From the NCBI RefSeq assembly GCF_025766255.1, contig NW_026516887.1, positions 1 to 37,732 of the forward strand: 37,732 nt of DNA, in the 5' to 3' direction. The position numbers were made by a program, and so were the translations under genes. A model generated the notes under the pieces. That model was not told the DNA's origin and made no database searches. It saw nothing but the letters and a program-made list of their open reading frames with translations. Of this stretch, positions 30,656 to 37,732 are shown one piece after another (positions within the stretch are counted from its first letter, which is position 1; every line of letters begins with the position of its first letter). Source of the stretch: Zychaea mexicana. Lineage: Eukaryota > Mucoromycota > Mucoromycetes > Mucorales > Lichtheimiaceae.

Positions 30656-31404
30656 ACAAAGATTTTGAAAAATTAAGTATACATATCTGCTTTTACTGTA
30701 GCCCAGGAGAACATTTAGCCGTCGGGAAAACCAATTACCTATCTATTTCCTTTTTAGGAAGTCACGTGATCTAAGCCACTTAGTAAGCCCCCGGGAAAAC
30801 GTTTAGCTGTTAGGGAAGTCAATTACCTGTCTATTTCCTTTTTAGGAAGTCACGAGATCTAAGCCACTTAGCAAGCCCCTGGGAAAATGTTTAGCCGTCG
30901 GGAAAACCAATTAAATGTCTATTTCCTTTTTAGGAAGTCATGTGATCTAAGCCACTTAGCAAGCCCCTGGGAAAACTTTTAGCCATCGGGAAAACCAATT
31001 AACTATCTATTTCCTTTTTAGGAAGTCACGTGATCTAAGCCACTTACTAAGCCCCCAAGGGGTGACTGTAAGAATTTACCCGGTGGCTCAGTGGCTTACT
31101 AAGTGGCTTAGATCACGTGACTTCCTAAAAAGGAAATAGATAGTTAATTGGTTTTCCCGATGGCTAAACATTTTCCCAGGGGCCTGCTAAGTGGCTTAGA
31201 TCACGTGACTTCCTAAAAAGGAAATAGACAGGTAATTGACTTCCCCCACGGCTAAACGTTTTCCCGGGGGCTTACTAAGTGGCTTAGATCACGTGACTTC
31301 CTAAAAAGGAAATAGATAGGTAATTGGTTTTCCCGACGGCTAATCGTTTTCGCGGACTAAGCAACAGCAGACATATATGCTTTAGTTTTTTCAAAACTTT
31401 GCGT
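30656..31404. repeat. Foldback element of four direct and three inverted ~100-bp units
   Basis: Four head-to-tail units occupy about 30713-31060. Each has GGGAAAAC.TTTAGCC, TATTTCCTTTTTAGGAAGTCA and GATCTAAGCCACTTA. Three units in reverse orientation occupy about 31090-31360, around a short unique centre. The outermost sequences (30656-30712 and 31340-31404) are also inverted copies. Each unit carries the smaller palindrome TTCCTTTTTAGGAA. It has no coding capacity; probably a foldback or MITE-type transposon with internally amplified ends. Confidence 0.85.
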
Positions 31405-31513
31405 TAGTATATAGGTGTTTTTTAGTTACTCCATCCTTAAATATCTCTCCTTCTATAGATCATAGCTCATCTATTATTAATGCTATTGCTATAAAACTTT
31501 GTAGGTATATACA

Positions 31514-31544
31514 GGTTGCTCTCATTTCGCTCTGAACAGAGAAC
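31514..31544. repeat. Harbinger left terminal inverted repeat
   Basis: 31 bp, matching the inverse of 34666-34696 with one T/C difference. Confidence 0.88.
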
Positions 31545-31797
31545 CCAAAATAGTTTTGCAAGAATTCAAAGTCCTCTCTACTCGGATCGAACATAAAGGC
31601 GCACCGCGCCGAGAAACTTCCTTTTCTGTACATACCCCGAGGTGTTGCATGAATAACAACGCGATTGCCATAAGAAACTTTGTACCCGACTGTATATATA
31701 TATATATATATACGCTGTGAATATAGTAGAAGCTAATAAATAAATTTCTCTATAATTCACTTCATCCATTGCCTCTCTATTTTTTCTAATACCTATT

Positions 31798-32715
31798 ATG
31801 CCAAACAACAGCAACAACCACAACAACTTTCAAATCTTGATGTAGACACCCGCCAGTTCATCATCAGATCCTCAGCAACAGCAGCAGACACAGCAACAGC
31901 AAGATTCAGAAGCACCGATGCAGACACCGGAATCCCAAGCCCCAGAAGCATTGCCTGCATCAGTGGCCGCTGATGGTGATGACAATGATGGCAGCAACGA
32001 CATGACATCAACTCCACCTGGTTCGCAGACACCTGTTCATACTTCTACACGACGCCATACATGGGACGAGGCTCACATCGACGCTCTCATTACTGCTGTT
32101 GGGACTAGATACGATAGACTGAAGACTGTCATTGAAACGTAAGCCAAAGGCCGCATCTGGAACGAAATACTTTCCGAATATGTTGCAGCTGATCCGTTAG
32201 GTCGAAGTAAAGAAGCATTACAGAAGAAATGGCAAGATCTAGTCGATGAATATCGCGATGTTAGGGCTACGATTCGCAACAGTGGTGAGAACGGCCCTTC
32301 AGGTCAAGAGCGATGGTGCTACTATGACGCTGTAGACAGAATTGTGGGAACTGACCCTGCAATTGTACCTCCTGCCACGATGGATTCCCTCGATGGCCTC
32401 GTTGTCAATAGCACCCGACGAGAAAGGGATAACGATAACGATGTCAGCGAGCGGCCCACACAGCGACGACGAACAGCGGCATTTCAAGAGCTTGTCCTTG
32501 AGAATGCCGATCGGCAAACCGATCGCCTCATTGCCAGCATCAGCGAGGCATTCCAGCGGTTTGAGGAAGCAGAAGACCGGCGTTCGCGAGAGGCGCAGGA
32601 AGCAGAAGACCGCCGGCATGATATGTACTTGCAGACACTAAGAGATTTGTTTGGTAGCCCTACAAACACAAATAGAAGTGGAGAGCCTAGTAATAATAAC
32701 GAAGAAGAGCAATAA
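31798..32715 (+). pseudogene. Harbinger Myb/SANT-like DNA-binding protein, two stops
   Basis: One frame runs from ATG 31798 to TAA at 32713 except for TAG 31843-31845 and TAA 32140-32142. After a Gln-rich start the protein has an acidic/Thr linker, then the trihelix SANT domain (RHTWDEAHIDALI...GRIWNEI...ALQKKWQDLVDEYRD) with its spaced tryptophans, an ERWCYYDAVD segment, and a C-terminal charged coiled coil (AFQRFEEAEDRRSREAQEAEDRR). In active Harbinger elements this protein brings the transposase to the DNA ends and into the nucleus. The stop at 32140 falls between two SANT helices, so it is very unlikely to be an intron. It probably cannot function here. Confidence 0.8.
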
Positions 32716-32983
32716 ATTTTATTATATTATAATATGACATTTATTCAGAATTGTTAAAAGTGTATCTAGAATACCGTGTGTGATGATTAATATCTTCTAA
32801 TATAGCACTTTACTGCACTTTACAGAATGTGAAGAAGAAAACTAGTCATGCTATTACAGACAATAACTGCTACGAAAAGATGCCCAATTATTTTATACGC
32901 GAACTTTTAGTACCAAGCAGCACTTCACGTCAATATCTAAAAGATATAGAGCGATTACTGGAGCAATGTATAATGTATTGCGT

Positions 32984-34439
32984 TTATTGATTTGAGGACA
33001 ATGATTCTTTAAGCATATCGCGTTTCTGACGCCCTTGTGCAAACAACCTTGTACTGTCTTCTCTAGCACTAGACTGTCTATCAGTATCTATTATTGATAT
33101 ACGTCCGGTTTGTTCATCCTCTTCTGTGTTCAATGGAAACAGTTCGTCAGAGTGCGGATCGAGCTGCTCGATACAGATATTATGGAGTATGCAACAGGCA
33201 TAAATCACCAGCGTCAGGTTTGTATGATCCATGAGGTACATGTAATGTCGCATGAACCTCCACCGGGAAACAAGACAACCGAATGCTCGCTCAATAGCCA
33301 TTCGCATTGAAGAATGGACTTTGTTGAATCGCTTTTCCGCTGGATCAGTTGATGAGCTAGGATACGGCGTCATGATTGTTGGCCGCAGAGGAAAAGCAGA
33401 ATCTATGAATAGGTTCAAATGCAGAATATAAGCAAAGCTGTAGAACATCAAAAGTACAGGACTACTAACCGGCAAGAATGTATGTTCCATTAGGACACCA
33501 TTGTTCAGGATCACTCAGCAGTCTGGTATTGAGCGCACTGTTATTGAAAGTGCGGGCGTTGTGAGTTCGCCCTAGTGAACATATATTTGTGATGCAGTTG
33601 CAGTCAGCAACGTGTACGTTAAAGACATTAATAAATCTCTTGTAGATTACTGTACCTGATTGACCCACGTCAATAAAAGTAAAGCGCCCATCTGCAGCAC
33701 ACACAGCAAGCAAGTTTATCGAGTGATGCAGTTTGCGGTCAAAGTACCGTTGACCTTGCTTCGTTGGTTTGTGGATCACCACGAGCTTGCCATCCATAGC
33801 TCCAATTGCCCCTTGCAGCCTTGCTGAGGCATCTCGAGAGGTAGGTAAACCGGAGGGCAAATAAAAGGCGTTGGAAGCTTCACGGGCTTCTTCTGGAGAG
33901 CGTGGCCACTTGATCTTGGAGCCATGGATGTCGCAAATAGCTTTTATGAATCGCACAGTAAAGTTGTGGTACGATCCTTGAGAAAAGCCAAATTGCGTCT
34001 CAAACATTCTGTATCCAATGTGAGTATTTGCAAAACGCCATAGTACGCAGCAGACTTGAATATAAACTGGTGTCATTCTTGATGACTCTGACACAAATTC
34101 CTGATGCACAGACAAAGTATTGACAAGCCATTCCAATGTGGATTTGCGCATGCGGTAATGATATTTATAGCTGCCAGGACCGTCGTCATCGCGAAGATTC
34201 GAGTGGCTCAATGTCCAATATTCCGTGCTGTGAATTCTTGGGATCTTGGCTGCTCGAAAATGATGCGGCGAACCAGCGTAAGCTGCGACGATGTTCGCAT
34301 TGACCGAAGGAAGCATTCCTATGGCGGGTGCTACAAGTTGCGTCAAGAGCTTGATGAATGCTGCTCGACGACGTCTTTTTTCTTCAAGATGATTGTGCGT
34401 TGGGTGGCGAATAATGGCTGATGGTGGAATATTGTTCAT
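32984..34439 (-). CDS. PIF/Harbinger DDE_4 transposase (3 exons, 434 aa)
   Basis: Proposed exons on the minus strand are 34439-33656, 33571-33470 and 33402-32984. The first intron (84 bp, GTACAG...CACTAG) is a multiple of three and has no stop, but removing it restores the conserved FIDVGQSG-RTHNARTF. The second (67 bp, GTTAGT...TCATAG) restores ILADSAFPLRPTIMTPY. Catalytic residues are D216 (GAMDGKL), D296 (LADSAFPL) and E333 (AIERAFGCL). The HTH-like N-terminal half includes FGFSQGSYHNFTVRFIKAI. Frame is kept throughout with no premature stop, so this gene seems intact although its partner is broken. It is a nuclear nuclease moving the element and related non-autonomous copies. Confidence 0.88.
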
Positions 34440-34665
34440 TTTTATGATAAAAGCAGATAAAATAGATGAAAAATAGAGGGTGTATTTTTCTTTCGATACT
34501 TTTATTATTCATGAAAGTGACAGTTTCCTTTTATATCGATCCGAGCGAGCCACCACGGAGGCCTTTCCATCGGAGAAGCCACTACCAAAATTGGAAGCCT
34601 CCAAGAAGCCCTCTTTTGGAAGGAAAACGGAAAATTTATTTTCCATTACTACATTAGGGTATGGT

Positions 34666-34696
34666 GTTCTCTGTTCGGAGCGAAATGAGAGCAACC
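34666..34696. repeat. Harbinger right terminal inverted repeat
   Basis: Inverse of 31514-31544 with one mismatch. Confidence 0.88.
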
Positions 34697-35177
34697 ACAG
34701 ATGATGTATATACATCTAAATATGTTTTTACTGAAGACAGTCACATTGCTTATTTTAGACATTACATAAGAGGATGTGTAAAAATCACTAAAAGTAGCTT
34801 TATTTAAGGTGGATTAAGACTTCTAGAAGGTGCAATATTGTAGCTACAGTGCTGTAAAGTGCAGTACATGTATCTATCATATATGGCAACAACATAACAA
34901 AACGGCAATAGCAGTCACATAGTATATAGGCTTTTTTCTTGAGAAAACTTTATTCTCAGAGCTATTACTAGCCAATGAGATGTACTACAGAGCTATGATA
35001 AGAATTCTGTTATATAAATCAAATGCTGTGCAGTCATTGGTAGGCTCAAATTAGCAGTCACATCTCTAGATTATTACTTTACATAGTAACTGATGACTTT
35101 TTTTGGAGAATTATTTTCTCAAAGGGGTTTCTTGTCAACTAAACACCCTACAGTGCCCTACTAAAAATCCTAGAATC
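34697..35177. other. Intergenic stretch without a gene
   Basis: AT-rich. Weak inverted similarity was seen between segments near 34970 and 35035 (GCCAATGA / TCATTGG). Nothing else was recognised. Confidence 0.5.
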
Positions 35178-35214
35178 ATTTTCGGTGTGGCGACAAAGTC
35201 GCCACAGCGAAAAT
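35178..35214. repeat. 17-bp stem hairpin with AAA loop
   Basis: ATTTTCGGTGTGGCGAC and GTCGCCACAGCGAAAAT are reverse complements except for one position, separated by AAA. It directly precedes the first copy of the TGACCCCGATGACCCCGA repeat. It may be a transposon terminus or a structured RNA element. Confidence 0.8.
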
Positions 35215-35465
35215 GAGTGACCCCGATGACCCCGACATTTCAATTCAAGTGGCGACGGATGACCCCGGCCTGACCCCGGGATTTAGCCAATCAAATTAAG
35301 AGAAAGTGGTGAGGAAGACAGCAAAATAGCAGGAGAGCTAGCTCCACTTCTTTTATTACTTATTTTTTTTTTTACTCTTCAACACACTCGTTTACTACCG
35401 CTTTTTATACTATACATATTAAAGCAAGAGCGGTTGCAAAAAAAGGTATTTAGTTTCTGGGATGT
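35215..35465. repeat. ~250-bp direct repeat, copy A
   Basis: Starts GAGTGACCCCGATGACCCCGA, continues through GGCGACGGATGACCCCGGCCTGACCCCGGG and CCAATCAAATTA, and ends GGTATTTAGTTTCTGGGATGT. A diverged copy in the same orientation lies at 37489-37732, about 2.28 kb away. It contains a CCAAT box and a GC-rich block, so it may be a promoter or LTR-like end. Confidence 0.75.
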
Positions 35466-35869
35466 TAATTGCTAGAGGAGCAGTGGCATTGGGATGGCGA
35501 ATGGTTTACTCTCTTTTACTAGTAGCAATTGCTGAAACTTTTAGCCATTTGACGAGGACAGCAACGTACTCCAGTAGCAATAGCAGCACTACAGCAACAA
35601 CTGTTACAACAAACGGAAGCTACGGCACGCCATAATAATAACGGTCAAAGTTAATTACAATCGCAAATGACTTGCATGCACTGCGGCACCACTACAACAT
35701 CAAAGCAGCAAAACTTGCACGAGTCTATACAACACACGCCACTTTTTTCTTTACGTTAAACGAGGGCGCGTATAATGAAATGACAACGTCAAGTATGTTG
35801 CATTAGCTTTTGTTCAAGTAGCATCAGCCATGGCGGTACGTGTCTATTCTTTTTATTTATCAGGTAAAC
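35466..35869. other. Unique spacer, CAG/AAC-rich
   Basis: Includes CAGCA/CAACA-rich sequence and no credible open frame. An ATGGCGGTACGT at 35830 could be a start codon followed by a splice donor, but no gene could be followed from it. Confidence 0.4.
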
Positions 35870-37060
35870 TGGCAAAACAAAAAGGCAGCAATTCCCGCAC
35901 GACGATATCTCACTATCCAGTACTCCAAATAACGAACCGCTTAGTGTGCCAGAATCAGGACGAGCTGACGAACGTGCCGCTTGTGGTTTGGTGTCTCTGC
36001 CATGTCATGTCGACGAGCAATAGCCAGAAACGCTACACGTGCACCTTTTATTGCGGATCATATATATACACACCAAAGTCAGCTAAAAAAGGAGCGATCA
36101 CCGCACGACGATATCTCACTATCCAGTACTCCAAATAACGAACCGCTTAGTGTGCCAGAATCAGGACGAGCTGACGAACGTGCCGCTTGTGGTTTGGTGT
36201 CTCTGCCATGTCATGTCGACGAGCAATAGCCAGAAACGCTACACGTGCACCTTTTATTGCGGATCATATATATACACACCAAAGTCAGCTAAAAAAGGAG
36301 CGATCACCGCACGACGATATCTCGCCATCCAGTACTCCAAATAACGAACCGCTTAGTGTGCCAGAATCAGGACGAGCTGACGAACGTGCCGCTTGTGGTT
36401 TGGTGTCTCTACCATACCATGTCGACGAGCAACAGCCAGAAACGCTACACGTACACTTATAGTGTATCCTATATATATACACCAAAGTCAGCCAAAAAAA
36501 GGAGCGATTTCGGCACGGCCATATCTCACCATCCAGTACTCCAAATAACGAACCGTTTAGTGTGCCAGAATAAGGACGAGCAGACGAACGTGACGCTGGT
36601 GGTCTGGTGTCTCTACCATACCATGTCGACGAGCAACAGCCAGGAACGCTACACGTGCATTTTATAGTGGATCATATACATATACACCAAAGTCAGCCAA
36701 AAAAAAAGAGCGATTCCCGCACGACGATATCTCACCATCCAGTACTCCAAATAACGAACCGCTTAGCATGGCAAAATAAGGACGCACGGACGAACGTGAC
36801 GCTGGTGGTTTGGTGTCTCTGCCATGTCATGTCGACGAGCAACAGCCAGAAACGCTACACGTACACTCATAGTGTATCCTATATATATACACCAAAGTCA
36901 GCTAAAAATAAGGAGCGATACCCGCACGACGATATCTCACCATCGAGTACTCCAAAGAAACGAACCGTTTACTGCAGTAGAATAAGGACGAGCAGACGAA
37001 CGTGGCGATATTGATTCTGGTGTCTCTATCATACTATGTCGACGAGCAACTGCGGTGAAA
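35870..37060. repeat. Tandem array of ~206-bp units (about 5.5 copies)
   Basis: The marker GACGATATCT (or a one- or two-base variant) recurs at 35901, 36107, 36313, 36517, 36723 and 36928, giving periods of 206, 206, 204, 206 and 205 bp. The first three units are nearly identical and the later ones more diverged, so the array is probably still expanding from its left side. Each unit has an open stretch (SSTPNNEPLSVPESGRADER) but indels change its frame between units. Confidence 0.88.
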
Positions 37061-37488
37061 AGAACGTGCGGATTATATGTAAAAGGTGCTTCAAGCAAGT
37101 CATTAGTACGACAAGGATCCAGACATAGCAATATCCCGTTGTTTTATAGATGCGGATGGGAAGCATATAATGGAGATAATCGTAGCAAAGCTGGTTTTTT
37201 CTGATAGCTCTGTGGTGGTGACGCTTATGTGCAGGTAAGGAAGTAATAGAGAGTGCATAGTATTAGCATGCTTTAATAAATTGGTATTTTATGAAATGAG
37301 ATTCTGTTGTCGTGCATTGTGCAAAAGGTGCTCTATACTCTTTAAGCTTAAAAATTCACTAATAGATGTGGCATCTGCGGTTATGATGCATGTTTGTATA
37401 TTATATTCCAATCTGTGGAAGTTCCTGGAGCATACCCCCGGTATATACAGCGTTGCTGCTGTAAATTGCCTTTGAAAGCTCAATAATA
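37061..37488. other. Spacer between tandem array and direct repeat copy B
   Basis: A plus-strand open stretch of about 30 codons (FIDADGKHIMEIIVAKLVFSDSSVVVTLM, about 37145-37230) precedes a GTAAGG. It could be an exon remnant, but no family is recognised. Confidence 0.35.
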
Positions 37489-37732
37489 ACGAGTGACCCC
37501 GATGACCCCGAGATTTCAGTTCATGTGGCGACGGACGACCCCGGCCTGACCCCGGGTTTTGGCCAATCAAATTACCAGAACATGATGAGCAAGACAGCAA
37601 AATAGCAGAAGAGCCAGCTCCACTTTATTTTATTTTTGCTCCATAACACACTCGTTTACTGCCGTCTTTATTCAAAACATATTGAAGCAAGTGCGCTTGC
37701 AAAAACAAGGTATTTAGTTCTGAGATGTCAAG
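37489..37732. repeat. ~250-bp direct repeat, copy B (reaches the window end)
   Basis: Same order of motifs as 35215-35465 with scattered substitutions and small indels. It lacks the upstream hairpin seen at copy A and continues to the last base of the window. Confidence 0.75.

Larger units (their letters stand above)
31514..34696. mobile_element. PIF/Harbinger transposon (3,183 bp)
   Basis: 31-bp inverted repeats starting GGTTGCTCTCATTTCGCTC, one mismatch, flanked by ACA on both sides (31511-31513 and 34697-34699), the 3-bp duplication typical of the superfamily. It carries the two classic Harbinger genes, a Myb/SANT-like protein on the plus strand and a DDE transposase on the minus strand, arranged tail to tail. 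Confidence 0.9.

Noticed and set aside
30700..31360. CRISPR array
   Set aside because: Repeats are ~100 bp, partly inverted and without unique spacers; the context is eukaryotic.
32140..32190. GTAAGC as a splice donor removing the stop in the Harbinger SANT gene
   Set aside because: The proposed intron to TTGCAG would delete the GRIWNEI helix with its conserved Trp, so a nonsense mutation is the simpler reading.

Overview
The window looks like a transposon-dense, gene-poor piece of a fungal nuclear genome, most likely an early-diverging fungus of the Mucoromycota type. The reasons are short GT-AG introns (50-84 bp), several eukaryotic DDE transposon superfamilies, a chromodomain Ty3/gypsy retrotransposon, fungal-style MULE transposases with SWIM and OTU domains, an RTC4-like zinc-binding protein, and AT-rich intergenic DNA. 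No bacterial operon, ribosome-binding site, rRNA, CRISPR or ordinary housekeeping gene was seen. The species cannot be named from this sequence alone.

Left part (1-12.3 kb). A degenerate IS5/PIF-type (DDE_4) transposase on the minus strand has its N-terminus at 10509-10657 and the rest at 810-1983. It was split by a Tc1/mariner-like element (1990-10506, 29-bp terminal inverted repeats, TA target duplication). The transposase of that element was in turn split by a 5,444-bp Mutator-like element (MULE copy 1, 3278-8721, 1,355-bp inverted repeats, 9-bp target duplication). A 476-bp foldback MITE with MULE-like ends lies at 11075-11550 inside a 170-bp tandem repeat.

Middle (12-29.6 kb). MULE copy 2 (12300-17743) is also exactly 5,444 bp, lies in the opposite orientation and is nearly identical to copy 1. 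Both carry the same three-exon, 725-aa transposase; splicing of the last intron creates its SWIM zinc finger. Copy 2 sits in an older, decayed MULE gene of the SWIM-OTU type (pieces at 12071-12292, 17753-18290, 21101-21679). The second gap in that old gene holds an intact 693-aa CRESS-DNA-virus-type replication initiator (18643-20724: HUH-like endonuclease plus superfamily 3 helicase). The third break is a chromovirus LTR retrotransposon (21680-28607, 332-bp LTRs, gag and pol on the minus strand). A broken RTC4-like gene follows (28613-29581).

Right part (29.6-37.7 kb). There is a foldback of four direct and three inverted ~100-bp units (30656-31404). A PIF/Harbinger element (31514-34696) follows, with an apparently intact three-exon transposase and a Myb/SANT partner gene disabled by two stops. 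Next come a near-perfect 17-bp hairpin, a ~250-bp direct repeat present twice, and a ~206-bp tandem array (35870-37060).

Together these form a record of nested insertions whose relative order can be read from target duplications. The youngest insertions are the two MULE copies and the LTR element; the oldest are the split DDE_4 and SWIM-OTU genes. The most unusual gene is the intact CRESS-type Rep in the middle of otherwise decayed sequence.
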